Below, piece by piece: positions 1 to 11,068 of a stretch of 64,000 nt of DNA. Location of the stretch: positions 1 through 64,000 of the forward strand of contig CABMCA010000089.1 of assembly GCA_902384525.1 (NCBI GenBank), read 5' to 3'. A program made the position numbers and the translations under genes. The notes under the pieces were generated by a model, which was not told where the DNA came from, ran no database searches, and saw only the letters and a program-made list of their open reading frames with translations. Origin of the DNA: an uncultured archaeon. Its GTDB lineage: Archaea; Halobacteriota; Methanosarcinia; Methanosarcinales; Methanoperedenaceae. How positions within the stretch are numbered: the stretch's first letter is position 1; every line of letters begins with the position of its first letter.

Positions 1-807
1 CTGGCAGGAAATAATCTGCTTAACCCGTATTCCTGGGAGTTCACAACCATCCCGGATATAATTCACCCATCTGTAACCGGGAATACACCTGTCGGAACTA
101 ACGTTGCGAATAGCTCCTCTATAACTGTGACTTTTAGCGAAGCGATGAATACCGCATCAGCTGAATCGGCATTCTCCACTATTCCTGCAACCACAGGGAG
201 CTTTAGCTGGAGCGGGAACAAATTAATCTATACCCCTGATTCCCTGAATTACAGCACAGCGTACAATGTCACAATTGGAACCGGTGCAGTGGATCTTGCA
301 GGCAATAATTTGTCATCTGTATTTGAATGGCAGTTCACGACAGCAGCAAAGTCTTCCATGATCAAGAATCCGGGATTTGAATCTGGAACATCCCCATGGA
401 CGAAATCCACAAATGGCGTCATGACGTTCAGTGCAGCAGCACCAGGCTATGAAGGAAGTTATGCTGGAAAGCTTGCTATTAGCAGCATTGGTACTAACAT
501 CCAGATATATCAGGGTATAACTCTGGAACCAAACACACACTATCGCCTGAGTTTCGCAGCATATTCGACAACAGGACATGATATGATCGCAAGGCTGATC
601 CTGGGAGTTTCACCATATTCTACAATCGGAACAGCTTATACAGCCAATCTCAACAATACCTGGCAGACTTTCACGACAGAATTTGACAACGCAGGCACTG
701 TGACCACTGCACGTTTACAATTCTTTTTGGGAAGTACAACACCTGGTTTAGCAGCGGCAGGAGATATCTACTACATAGATAATGTGGTGCTGGAGAAGAT
801 TATTTAA
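1..807 (+). CDS. Secreted surface protein, 5'-truncated by window edge; SbsA/Big_5-like Ig domains plus CenC-type carbohydrate-binding domain
   Basis: Frame is open from base 1 (LAGNNLLNPYSWEFTT...). Repeated 'VDLAGNNLSSVFEWQFTT' Ig-like motifs, then 'NPGFESGTSPW' CBM_4_9-like domain; stop at 807. Confidence 0.8.
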   Translation: MAGNNLLNPYSWEFTTIPDIIHPSVTGNTPVGTNVANSSSITVTFSEAMNTASAESAFSTIPATTGSFSWSGNKLIYTPDSLNYSTAYNVTIGTGAVDLAGNNLSSVFEWQFTTAAKSSMIKNPGFESGTSPWTKSTNGVMTFSAAAPGYEGSYAGKLAISSIGTNIQIYQGITLEPNTHYRLSFAAYSTTGHDMIARLILGVSPYSTIGTAYTANLNNTWQTFTTEFDNAGTVTTARLQFFLGSTTPGLAAAGDIYYIDNVVLEKII

Positions 808-864
808 TACCTCCTCCCTGTCGTTTTTTTGTTGAAAATAAATATTCAGGGGAAACGAAAAAAT

Positions 865-3800
865 ATGTTGGAGAAAAATATGTTAGGAATAAAAGTGGGA
901 TGGAGAACGTATACAGGACTTATTTGTATCTTGCTTTTGGCTTTTTACCCGGTTACATCTTTAGCCGAATCGGTTAATATTGTATTAAACCCCGGTTTTG
1001 AGTCAGGCACGACTAATTGGGTATTTGCCACCAATGGCGCAGGGAGATTCTTAAATGATGTTCCGGGCCCTGTAAGCCCACATGCGGGACATATCAATAT
1101 TTTGACTCCCGGGACAAGTGTCCAGCTATACCAGAAAGGTCTCGTACTTGAACCAAAAACATTATATCGACTGAGCTTCAAAGCATATTCGAACACAGGC
1201 CATGATCTTTCGATTTCGCTAATAAAGCACGGTTCACCTTATACGAATTATGGATTATCGAATTATGTAGTAAATCTTGGTACTACGTGGAAGGATTATT
1301 CTATCCAGTTTAATACTTCTGGTTTTTCAGGAACGGTAAACGATGCCCGCCTTATGTTCTGGCTTGCTCCTTATGACGCTGCAGGGGATCAGTATTATAT
1401 TGATGATGTAACACTGGCACTCGTCTTTCCGCCTGAACCGGACACAACCCCTCCTAATATTACTTTATGGTACGGGAATTACCAGACCTTTGGACAAATT
1501 GGTGTTCCCCAGCAGTGGGTGAACATCCTGGGCAATGTGCAGGATGCATCCGGAGTCAGCTCTTTGAACTATTCCTTGAACAATGGAATAATAACGAATC
1601 TATCCATAGGACCCGATACCCGTCTTGAATCAAGCGGTGATTTTAATGTAGAGATCAACCACACTGACCTTCTCTGCGGAGATAACCAGTTAGTTATTAC
1701 AGCGGCAGATACTAAAGGAAATTCAAGGAATGAAATTGTATCGATCAATTACTTCTGCAACAATGTATGGCCTAAAAACTATACCATTAACTGGAGCGAT
1801 ACGGCGAGTATCCAGGAGGCGGCACAGATCGTGGATGGCCGATGGATCAAAGAAACAAACAGTATCCGTCCAGCCGTAATAGGTTATGACCGTTTGGTCA
1901 CAATTGGTGATATGACCTGGAAAGACTTTGAAATCACAGCCCCGATCACCCTCAATACTCCTCTTAATTCACTCTCTGGTCCAAATTTTGGTTTTATCAC
2001 CAGATGGCAGGGGCACTGGGACTGGAACATTACCTATCCTGCATATTGGAGAGGTAAACAACCAAGACCTGCATGGTATCCGCTGGGCGCTCTGGGTGTA
2101 TACATATGGGTACCCTCGATCAAAGACTATCGATTGCAGATCATCGGGAACAACATGAAAGTTATCGCAAATGATACGAGTGGAAAACATCTCTCTGTTG
2201 GCGTTCCCTATATATTCAAGATGAGGGCGGAGACTAATGGAACAACAACCCGTTATTCCCTCAAGGTATGGGAACAGAACAGGGCTGAACCTGCCGAGTG
2301 GACCATCAGTGGTTATGGGCCCACCGGAGAATTGAAACAGGGTTCAGTCCTGCTCGCTGCTAATAATGCCAATGTCAGCTTCGGGAACGTCACTATCAGG
2401 TCATTATCCAGGGAAGATCCCTTCCCTGAAATCAGGAATGTGTGGGTTGAAGTATATGAAAATAATGCAACTGTACGATGGAATACAAGCAAACCGGCTT
2501 CTGGCAAGGTTTCATACGGATTGAGCGCAGCCTATGAGAATGGCAGTGTGTATGATGGAATAATGGTCTTATCTCATGCGATCCTCCTGAATAATCTACA
2601 ACCAGGAACCACATATCATTATAAGATCAACTCCACCGATAGTGGAGGAAAATCTGCAAATACTTCTGACATGACCTTTACCACCAAGCCAATATCGCCC
2701 CCTGTTATAATATCGCAGCCTTTGAACCAGACGATTCTCAATGGGTCGGCGGCGACCTTTAGTGTGGCAGCTAACGGAACTGAACCTTTGAGTTATCAGT
2801 GGAAGAAAAACGGCGTAAATATAACGGGTGCAACAGGCTCTTCCTACATAACCCCTGTAATGAGCCTTTTAGACAATGGCACAAAGTTCAGTGTTCTTGT
2901 TCGGAATTCTTATGGCAGTGTAACAAGCAATGAGGTAAGGCTTACGGTAATCGAAGCGCCTCTCATAACGTGGTGGGATACATCAAGGCGTTTCCGCGTC
3001 CCTGTCACGGTTGATCCTGCAGGGTTTGAACGATATGAGAAACCAGTTGATGTGAGCGTGAACTTCACACAGATGCTGCGAGTATATGGACAGGCAGGCA
3101 CATTTGATGAAAACTCGATCCGGGTTGTTGAAACCGACAGCCTGGGGACAATATTGAATGATTCGGTGTCATTCCAGTTCGATAAAGACCCTGGTTTCGA
3201 TGCAGTTACCAAGGCGTCTGGGACTATCGTTTTCATTATGAATGGTACCACACAGGCAAACGAGATCAGGCATTATCATTTTTACTTTGGTACTTCAGGG
3301 GGATCCTACACGCCTCTTTCAGTAGCGCCTCTCATTACACTGACCGATAATGTCACTGATGAGGGACAAAACAGCTACCGGATCGAAGCCTTTGGGAGCA
3401 CATATTTCTTCCAGAAAGGAACCGGCGGATTCTCAAGCTGGCTTGATGCATCTGGAAATGACTGGATCAGTTATACTACGTCCGTTCCGGATGGAAAATA
3501 TCGTGGTATTCCCAATTCTGTTAATCCTGAGGGATACTTCCATCCATGGGCTACTGCATGCTGTACAAGTACAATACTATCCCGGGGGCCAATGAAGATA
3601 AGGATACGTTCAGTTACCAATGATGGAAAGTGGGAAAGCTTATGGGACATCTACCCTCAATATGCCACGATGACCATGGTAAAAGCTGATCACAATTATT
3701 GGTTCCTCTATGAGGGGACACCGGGTGGGACCCTGGAACCAAATAAAGACTTTATGGTCAGATCCGATGGGACAAGGACTTTTCTTAACCGGAGTTGGAA

Positions 3801-4881
3801 TACAGATATTCCAGGCAATGAATGGGCTTATTTCAGTGATCCTGCGGTAAATCGTTCATTGTTCGCTGCACATCACGAAGATGACACATCAAAGGATACA
3901 TACTGGCCATTTAAGACGGATATATTAACTGTCTTTGGCTTTGGCAGGACTGATAATCCTGCGGTAGGGTATCTTTCGACCGTCCCCCAGCATTTTACGA
4001 TCGGTCTGATGAATGGGACGGAATTCCCTCAAAATTCAAAGATAATTTATTCAGCCTATAAGGATCTAACAATTACGAAAAGCATAGCTGAAAAATATAA
4101 TACCGTAATGCCGCTGGGTATTGTTATTCAACCTGCGGATCAGAAAGTCGAAACTGGACAAACCGCAACATTCAGCATATTAGCTTCGGGCACAACACCA
4201 CTGATCTATCAGTGGCAGAAGAATGGTGTGAACATCTCAGGAGCGACTAATGCATCGTACACGACTCTTCCTGCGATCCAGTCAGACAGTGGATCGATAT
4301 ACCGGGTAGTTGTAACAAACACAATAGGTAGTGTTACCAGCAATCCGGCAATGCTGACTATTTCACCGCCACCAAAACAGGTTGTCTTTTTAGATGTTGT
4401 CTATACCCACACTACAACCAATAAAGCGTTTTCATCATTCAGTATTCCTTTCGGGTTCCCAAGTAACCTTGTTTCTCCTATCGATTATGCACACGGAACA
4501 GCCTACCAGAGGATCCAGGTAATCACCAAACCAAGCACGAAAATCGTACAATACCAGCAATGTGTATTCCAGGATGGGATTCTTGCAAATAAGCAGGTAT
4601 GCACAACGGCCTCTAAACTGCAATTCTCAAGCATAGGCACCTACTATGCTAATCAGTCGATGACATCATTATTCCAGTATAGCAATATCTCATGGAATCG
4701 GGCTCTTTTTCTCCAGGAGCTCATTGTTAAGGATGGAAGAGGCTGGCCTGTGGATGATAGATATGGATTCCTGGGAACATGGATCGGAAGTCCAGACTTT
4801 AGTCTCTATTATCCAATGCAGGTACGGTATACATACATAATAGTGGCCCCCGGAGGTGGAGAACCAATATGGCCAAAATAG
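865..4881 (+). CDS. Large secreted multidomain surface protein (CenC-type CBM, Fn3-like, Ig-like, DUF2341-like region, shared C-terminal domain)
   Basis: ORF 829..4881; ATG at 865 matches the paralog N-terminus. Signal peptide-like 'YTGLICILLLAFYPVTSLA'; NPGFESGTTNW; two 'YQW[KQ]KNGVNI.GAT' Ig repeats; C-terminus 'APGGGEPIWPK'. Confidence 0.85.
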   Translation: MLEKNMLGIKVGWRTYTGLICILLLAFYPVTSLAESVNIVLNPGFESGTTNWVFATNGAGRFLNDVPGPVSPHAGHINILTPGTSVQLYQKGLVLEPKTLYRLSFKAYSNTGHDLSISLIKHGSPYTNYGLSNYVVNLGTTWKDYSIQFNTSGFSGTVNDARLMFWLAPYDAAGDQYYIDDVTLALVFPPEPDTTPPNITLWYGNYQTFGQIGVPQQWVNILGNVQDASGVSSLNYSLNNGIITNLSIGPDTRLESSGDFNVEINHTDLLCGDNQLVITAADTKGNSRNEIVSINYFCNNVWPKNYTINWSDTASIQEAAQIVDGRWIKETNSIRPAVIGYDRLVTIGDMTWKDFEITAPITLNTPLNSLSGPNFGFITRWQGHWDWNITYPAYWRGKQPRPAWYPLGALGVYIWVPSIKDYRLQIIGNNMKVIANDTSGKHLSVGVPYIFKMRAETNGTTTRYSLKVWEQNRAEPAEWTISGYGPTGELKQGSVLLAANNANVSFGNVTIRSLSREDPFPEIRNVWVEVYENNATVRWNTSKPASGKVSYGLSAAYENGSVYDGIMVLSHAILLNNLQPGTTYHYKINSTDSGGKSANTSDMTFTTKPISPPVIISQPLNQTILNGSAATFSVAANGTEPLSYQWKKNGVNITGATGSSYITPVMSLLDNGTKFSVLVRNSYGSVTSNEVRLTVIEAPLITWWDTSRRFRVPVTVDPAGFERYEKPVDVSVNFTQMLRVYGQAGTFDENSIRVVETDSLGTILNDSVSFQFDKDPGFDAVTKASGTIVFIMNGTTQANEIRHYHFYFGTSGGSYTPLSVAPLITLTDNVTDEGQNSYRIEAFGSTYFFQKGTGGFSSWLDASGNDWISYTTSVPDGKYRGIPNSVNPEGYFHPWATACCTSTILSRGPMKIRIRSVTNDGKWESLWDIYPQYATMTMVKADHNYWFLYEGTPGGTLEPNKDFMVRSDGTRTFLNRSWNTDIPGNEWAYFSDPAVNRSLFAAHHEDDTSKDTYWPFKTDILTVFGFGRTDNPAVGYLSTVPQHFTIGLMNGTEFPQNSKIIYSAYKDLTITKSIAEKYNTVMPLGIVIQPADQKVETGQTATFSILASGTTPLIYQWQKNGVNISGATNASYTTLPAIQSDSGSIYRVVVTNTIGSVTSNPAMLTISPPPKQVVFLDVVYTHTTTNKAFSSFSIPFGFPSNLVSPIDYAHGTAYQRIQVITKPSTKIVQYQQCVFQDGILANKQVCTTASKLQFSSIGTYYANQSMTSLFQYSNISWNRALFLQELIVKDGRGWPVDDRYGFLGTWIGSPDFSLYYPMQVRYTYIIVAPGGGEPIWPK

Positions 4882-5190
4882 TCCTTGCTCCATTGCTTTA
4901 ATGGATACTGCAGGGGAGATCAATCACAAAAGTACAGAGCTTTGACGTTTTTCTCTGTGCCCTTTGTGGTTGATTTAGGAAAAAAGGTATTAATTCTGTA
5001 ATATCTCAGAAAATCAAATAGTAAGAACCTGATATTTTGGATTTAAAAATCCAAGTGTCAAACGTTATTAAATTTATAATCTGGAGATAATAAACTATAA
5101 AATTTGTATATAGGGTTATATAAACTTTAAAAATCTAAAATAATTGAAAAAATTATAGAAGTATTTATGCAGATTAACATTGACTAGAAT

Positions 5191-6546
5191 TTGATGTTAA
5201 ATAAAAGAATTTTTGGAAATAACATGGACTGGAAATATATTGGACTTATTTGTATCCTGCTTTTGGCGGTTTACACGGGTCCATCCTCAGCGGTATCGAC
5301 AAATCTAATTTTAAATCCTGGTTTTGAGTCAGGCACAACTTATTGGTCACTCTATACTGATGGCTCCGGGTCGTTCTTGAATGATGTTCCCGGCGTTGCA
5401 AGCCCACATGCGGGACATATCAAAATTATAAAGCCCGGGACAAACGTCCAGTTGTTTCAGAAAGGTCTTGTACTTTTACCCGATACACTTTATCAACTGA
5501 ATTTCAAAGCATATTCAAACACAGGCCATGATCTTTCAATTTCGCTAATGAAACATGGTTCACCTTATACCAAATATGGATTATCCAATTATGTGGTAAA
5601 TCTTGGCACAACATGGAAGGATTATTCTATCCAGTTCAAGTCTTCCGGTTTTTCGGGGACCGTAACTGATGCCCGACTTATGTTCTGGCTGGCTCCTTAT
5701 GATGCTGCAGGGGATCAGTATTTCTTTGATGATGTAACATTGACTTCTGCATCTGTTACGCCTCCAACAACGGAAAAACCCACAATTACCACGCAACCAA
5801 TAAGCCAAAAAGTCGTACTGGGAAGTGCTGCAACGATGCGAGTTGTCGCCACTGGCACAGCACCGCTGAGATATCAATGGCAGAAGAATGGTGTGAACAT
5901 CATTGGAGCTACAGGCGCAACATATATAACGCCAGCTACAAAGTTATCTGACAGTGGTTCCAGTTTCAGAGTAATTGTATCGAATAATGTCGGAAGCGTT
6001 ACCAGCAATGCAGCAACATTGACTGTCATATCCGCGCAAAAACAAGTTATCTTTTTAGATGTGACCTTTACCCATAATACTACAAGAAAAGCGTTCACAC
6101 CATTCCCAATTCCTCCGGATTTTCCAGACAACCTTGTTTCCCCTATCGATTATGCACATGGAACAGCCTACCAGAGGGTCCAGGTAATCACCAAACCAAG
6201 CAATAAAATAGTGCAATATCAACATTGTGTATTCCAGGATGGTATTCTTGCAAATAAGCAGGTATGCACAACGGCCTCTAAACTGCAGTTCTCAAGCCCA
6301 GGTACCTACTATTCCAATCAATCGATGACATCGTTATTCCAGTATCCATATATTTCCTGGGACAGGGCTCTTTTAGTACAGGAGCTTATTGTCAAAGATA
6401 GCAGAGGCTGGCCCGTGGACGATCGATATGGTTTTAGCGGAAAATGGATCGGCAGTCCGGACTTTAGCCTGTATTATCCAATGAAGGTACGATATACTTA
6501 CATAATAGTGGCACCGGGCGGTGGAGAACCGGTATGGCCGAAATAG
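5191..6546 (+). CDS. Secreted surface protein paralog (CBM + Ig-like + shared C-terminal domain)
   Basis: 451 aa; signal peptide, NPGFESGTTYW, Ig repeat, C-terminus nearly identical to 865..4881. Confidence 0.85.
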   Translation: MMLNKRIFGNNMDWKYIGLICILLLAVYTGPSSAVSTNLILNPGFESGTTYWSLYTDGSGSFLNDVPGVASPHAGHIKIIKPGTNVQLFQKGLVLLPDTLYQLNFKAYSNTGHDLSISLMKHGSPYTKYGLSNYVVNLGTTWKDYSIQFKSSGFSGTVTDARLMFWLAPYDAAGDQYFFDDVTLTSASVTPPTTEKPTITTQPISQKVVLGSAATMRVVATGTAPLRYQWQKNGVNIIGATGATYITPATKLSDSGSSFRVIVSNNVGSVTSNAATLTVISAQKQVIFLDVTFTHNTTRKAFTPFPIPPDFPDNLVSPIDYAHGTAYQRVQVITKPSNKIVQYQHCVFQDGILANKQVCTTASKLQFSSPGTYYSNQSMTSLFQYPYISWDRALLVQELIVKDSRGWPVDDRYGFSGKWIGSPDFSLYYPMKVRYTYIIVAPGGGEPVWPK

Positions 6547-6819
6547 CACTCACAGCATTCGAATTAATGAATTATGCTGTTTTTATTATAATATTTTATG
6601 TAAAAACAATATCATAACTTATAAATTAAAATAAAAACATATAATGTTATTAAATTGATAATTAGATGAGAATGAACTATAAAATTTGTAAATAAGATAC
6701 ATTGAACTTTAAAAACTCAATATAATCCAAAAAAATCATCGAAATACTTATACAGATTCATACCTGATACGAATTTAATCTACAATAATTTTAGTTGGAA
6801 GTAGAGGAAAGGAATAAAG

Positions 6820-8220
6820 ATGTTAGAGAAGAAATTTTTAAGAATAAACATAGGATGGATAAAGTATACAGGACTTATTTGTATCCTGCTTTTGGCGGTT
6901 TACCCTGGTCCATCCTCAGCCGCACCGGTGAATATAATTTTAAATCCTGGTTTTGAGTCAGGCACAACTTATTGGTCATTCTATACTGATGGCTCCGGGT
7001 CGTTCTTGAATGATGTTCCGGGCGTTGCAAGCTCACATGCGGGACATATCAAAATTATAAAGCCCGGGACAAACGTCCAGTTGTTCCAGAAAGGTCTTGT
7101 ACTTTTACCCGATACACTTTATCAATTGAATTTCAAAGCATATTCAAACACAGGCCATGATCTTTCGATTTCGCTAATGAAACATGGTTCACCTTATACC
7201 AAATATGGGCTATCGAATTATGTGGTAAATCTTGGCACAACATGGAAGGATTATTCTATCCAGTTCAAGTCTTCCGGTTTTTCGGGGACCGTAACTGATG
7301 CCCGCCTGATGTTCTGGCTTGCTCCTTATGATGCTTCAGAGGATCAGTATTTCTTTGATGATGTAACATTGACTCCTGCATCTGTTACGCCGCCAACAAC
7401 GGGAACACCCACAATTACGACGCAACCATCCGGCCAGACAGTTGCAGTTGGATATACTGCCACGTTCGGAGTGACAGCCACAGGAACTGCGCCACTGTCA
7501 TACCAATGGCAGAAAAATAGTGTGAACATCCTGGGAGCGACGGGCGCAACATACACGACGAAACCAACCACATTGTCTGATAATGGAGCCATTTTCAGGG
7601 TAATCATATCGAATTCTTTAGGAAGTGTAACAAGCAATGGAGCAAAACTGACTGTTAGTTCTACACCCCCGTCAAATAAACAACTGGTAGTACTCGATGT
7701 GAATTATCAACACAGTACAACGATCACCAAGATTCCGCCGCTAAATGCTATTTCCGGAATGTCAGCATCTTTCTTTAATTTCCCGTCTTATGTTCCCGAC
7801 AACCTCATATCGCCAATCGATTACGCGCACGGCACAGTATATCAGAGGCTTCAGGTTTTCACTAAACCGAGCACGAAGACCGTTAAGTACCAGATATGTT
7901 TTTTCCAGGATACTATTACCCAGCCAAAGCATGCCTGTACCAATCGTGATTTATTGGCATTCAATAAGACAGGTACATACTATGCCTCTCAGCCATTGTC
8001 AAACATATATCAATCTGACCATATCGACTGGGGCCGGAAGCTTCTTATTATAATGCTGGATATGACCGATAAGAACGGAGTTCTAATTGATAGTAGACCT
8101 GTTTATAATATGGGCAAAATATGGGATGGATCCCCGAACTTGGCTCTCTATTATCCAATGAATGTACGGTATACAGCAATAATAGTGCCCAAAGGAGGCG
8201 GAGCGCCAGTCTGGCCATAA
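6820..8220 (+). CDS. Secreted surface protein paralog (CBM + Ig-like + divergent shared C-terminal domain)
   Basis: 466 aa; N-terminal ~200 aa nearly identical to 5191..6546; C-terminus more divergent but keeps NLISPIDYAHGTVYQR...YYPMNVRYTAIIVPKGGGAPVWP. Confidence 0.85.
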   Translation: MLEKKFLRINIGWIKYTGLICILLLAVYPGPSSAAPVNIILNPGFESGTTYWSFYTDGSGSFLNDVPGVASSHAGHIKIIKPGTNVQLFQKGLVLLPDTLYQLNFKAYSNTGHDLSISLMKHGSPYTKYGLSNYVVNLGTTWKDYSIQFKSSGFSGTVTDARLMFWLAPYDASEDQYFFDDVTLTPASVTPPTTGTPTITTQPSGQTVAVGYTATFGVTATGTAPLSYQWQKNSVNILGATGATYTTKPTTLSDNGAIFRVIISNSLGSVTSNGAKLTVSSTPPSNKQLVVLDVNYQHSTTITKIPPLNAISGMSASFFNFPSYVPDNLISPIDYAHGTVYQRLQVFTKPSTKTVKYQICFFQDTITQPKHACTNRDLLAFNKTGTYYASQPLSNIYQSDHIDWGRKLLIIMLDMTDKNGVLIDSRPVYNMGKIWDGSPNLALYYPMNVRYTAIIVPKGGGAPVWP

Positions 8221-8324
8221 GTTTGTTTCTTTGCAAACTTTCCGCCCTGGCATGAAAAAATCATGAACAACTAACTGTATGAACAAGAATGAACTTAATT
8301 CCAGAGTTCATATTAGTTAGCTGT

Positions 8325-9407
8325 TTATGGGTTAAGATTTTTACGATAGGTATTGCCTACAAGAAATCGTCCAAAAGGTAATCGACTAATAATTATTACA
8401 AATATTAACGATGTAATCAATACGACTGAAAAAAGTAGGAAGTTATAATAAAAAGAGTGATTATCAATATGCAACATATCAAATGATCTTGATGAAATGC
8501 TCAGGAAAAGTGCATGGCTTAAATAAATGCCAAATGAATTTTGACCGAATTTTTTCAATAATTGTGCAGGTAATTTCAGATTATCAGTGATTTTTAATTC
8601 ATTACTAAATTTAAATGCAATAATAATACTTAAGGTTGCATAGATCAATGTTTGTGGCCGCAGCCAGAATATGTTTTTATCCTGCAATCCATTTGAAAAG
8701 TAAGAAATATCAAGAGATACAAAAGTGATTAAAAATAAGAAAATAAAATATTTTAATGATCTATCGGATATCTGATATTTATTATTATCAATATTATAGC
8801 CCATTATCATTCCAAAAACGAAATAAAATATCCAGAAAATGAACACTTTTTTTAATATTTTTTCACTTAGATAGTCGAATTGATAATAATATGCAAAAAT
8901 AATTAATAAATTAAAGAAAAAAATTAAAAAAAGCAAGTTTGTATGTTGCTCTTTGAATTTTAGAAAATATTTCAAAATAAATGGAAATATCAAATAAAAT
9001 TGAATTATTAACACTATATAATATAAATGAAATTCTGCATTTCCGGTGATAAGTTTCCTGATTATAGAAATCGGATTGATATCGAAGGTTTTTTCAATTT
9101 CAACTGTATTATATATAATATATATAAACGACCATATTAGATAAGGGATTAGAATTGCCAGAAAACGTTTCCTTATGAATTCTTTATAATTCATCTTTAT
9201 ATCCCCATAATTATATGTCAAAACCAGGCCTGAAATAAATATGAAAAAAGGAACAGAAAATGCCGACAAATTGATCGTATTTATATACATAGTATATAGA
9301 AAATCATTGTTTAAAGGATATTCTGTGCCCAACGTATGTATGGCAACAACCCCAATGATTGCAAGGCCCTTCAAATAATCAAGATTAGTAAGATATCTTT
9401 TTCTCAT
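8325..9407 (-). CDS. Acyltransferase 3 family membrane protein
   Basis: 360 aa, about 10 TM segments; N-terminal 'YLKGLAIIGVVAIHT...' typical of OafA/YrhL family. Confidence 0.85.
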   Translation of the reverse strand: MRKRYLTNLDYLKGLAIIGVVAIHTLGTEYPLNNDFLYTMYINTINLSAFSVPFFIFISGLVLTYNYGDIKMNYKEFIRKRFLAILIPYLIWSFIYIIYNTVEIEKTFDINPISIIRKLITGNAEFHLYYIVLIIQFYLIFPFILKYFLKFKEQHTNLLFLIFFFNLLIIFAYYYQFDYLSEKILKKVFIFWIFYFVFGMIMGYNIDNNKYQISDRSLKYFIFLFLITFVSLDISYFSNGLQDKNIFWLRPQTLIYATLSIIIAFKFSNELKITDNLKLPAQLLKKFGQNSFGIYLSHALFLSISSRSFDMLHIDNHSFYYNFLLFSVVLITSLIFVIIISRLPFGRFLVGNTYRKNLNP

Positions 9408-9503
9408 CAGTTCTCATAATTTTCGATTCTATTTCCAAACTATATATATGATTCTATGAACAAGGTATTTAAGCCTGATTTGGTCATTAAAGGAAAGTCA
9501 ATT

Positions 9504-10958
9504 ATGTCATTAACAGAAAAAACCATAAAAAATCTGGGAACCGTTGGTTTATTGGAAATACTTGGTAAATTAATCAACTCAGTCACTCTACTAATTTTAG
9601 CACGGTTACTCCTGCCCTCTGATTTTGGCATTGTTGCTGTAGCAGGAATTTTGATCGCTATAGTGGACCGGTTCAAAGATTTTGGCCTCTCTAATGCAGT
9701 TATACAAACACAGGAAAAATTTGAAGAATCGTTACAGACCGGTTTTATATTAAGATCAGCTGCAGGTATTTTTCTGTTTTGCATAATATTTATAATCGCT
9801 CCATTCTGGGCAAATTTTTTCAACGATCAGGCAATTACCCCTGTTTTGAGAATTCTTGCGATAGTTCTTATCCTTGAAAATTTCCGGTTTTTTCCGGAAA
9901 CAAAATTATCGAAAACACTCAAATTCAGAACGATAAGAACCTCCACTATAATAGGTAATGTTTCATATTCATTGGTGGCAATTGCCCTGGCATATTCTGG
10001 CTATTCTTTTTGGAGCATCGTTTATGGCAGGATCACACAGAGCTTAACATCTATTATCTATTATCAGATAAAAAGTCCATGGAAACCTCAATTACAATAT
10101 GATACAAAAATTGCAAAACATCTCCTTAGCTATGGGAAATTTGTATTTGGAACAGCATTAATGTATTTATTAGCTGATAATCTGAATAGTGTAGTCCTGG
10201 GAAGGATACTTGGACCGACCGTTTTGGGATATTATTTTATCGCTTATAGCTGGGCAACTCTTTCAGCAAGAGAAGTTGTGGTGATAGTTGACAGGGTTCT
10301 ATTCCCAACATATTCGACTATCAAATCTGATATAACAAGGGTTGGAAATGCGTATCTAAAGACATTAAAATTCTCCTCGATGGTATCAATACCGATCAAT
10401 TTTGGAATGTTTGCACTTGCCCCGGAATTTGTTTATCTGTTTATTGGGGAAAAATGGGCTCCTTCCATTGTGCCCCTACAGATATTATGTATTTTGGGAT
10501 TATTTTATTCGATTAATTCATCGACACTTGCTATATATTATTCCATGGGGGCACCTAAGATCGCAACCACATTGACCGCGCTGCAATTGATTTTTATGAT
10601 TATTTTTGTTCTCCCGGCTGCAAATTTTTTTGGATTGATCGGAGCTGCATCTCTTGCTTCATTATCAATGGTCATAATTACACCCTTTAATTTTACTTTT
10701 GCAGGGAGACTCCTGAAAATAGAAGGCACAAGGTTTATTAGAGTTTTGATCCCTCCGATATTTTCAGCAATTTTAATGACAATATCTATCTTTGCGATCA
10801 AAGAATACACGAGTATTTTTTCAGCCTATCGCATAATATATCTATTGTTCCTGGTGACTTCAGGATTTATCATATATATATTATTTCTTTTCATTTTTAC
10901 AAAAGGAAAACTAATAGAAGACTTTCGGATGTTAGCTTCAAATCTGAAGTCACGATGA
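9504..10958 (+). CDS. Polysaccharide flippase (MOP superfamily, Wzx-like)
   Basis: Multi-TM; 'ILARLLLPSDFGIVAVAGILIAIVDRFKDFGLSNAVIQ' is characteristic of lipopolysaccharide biosynthesis flippases. Confidence 0.9.
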   Translation: MSLTEKTIKNLGTVGLLEILGKLINSVTLLILARLLLPSDFGIVAVAGILIAIVDRFKDFGLSNAVIQTQEKFEESLQTGFILRSAAGIFLFCIIFIIAPFWANFFNDQAITPVLRILAIVLILENFRFFPETKLSKTLKFRTIRTSTIIGNVSYSLVAIALAYSGYSFWSIVYGRITQSLTSIIYYQIKSPWKPQLQYDTKIAKHLLSYGKFVFGTALMYLLADNLNSVVLGRILGPTVLGYYFIAYSWATLSAREVVVIVDRVLFPTYSTIKSDITRVGNAYLKTLKFSSMVSIPINFGMFALAPEFVYLFIGEKWAPSIVPLQILCILGLFYSINSSTLAIYYSMGAPKIATTLTALQLIFMIIFVLPAANFFGLIGAASLASLSMVIITPFNFTFAGRLLKIEGTRFIRVLIPPIFSAILMTISIFAIKEYTSIFSAYRIIYLLFLVTSGFIIYILFLFIFTKGKLIEDFRMLASNLKSR

Positions 10959-11068
10959 TGAAATAGATCGGGTTCACATGATGGAATTCGTTACAACAAA
11001 TAGTATAAATAGAAACAAATACAAAAACCGCTAAATTTAAGGAATTATGCCAAATTATTAAAAGGAAA

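Noticed and set aside
2910-3251. Minus-strand 113-aa ORF inside the large surface-protein gene
   Set aside because: Antisense to a well-supported coding region; no domain features.
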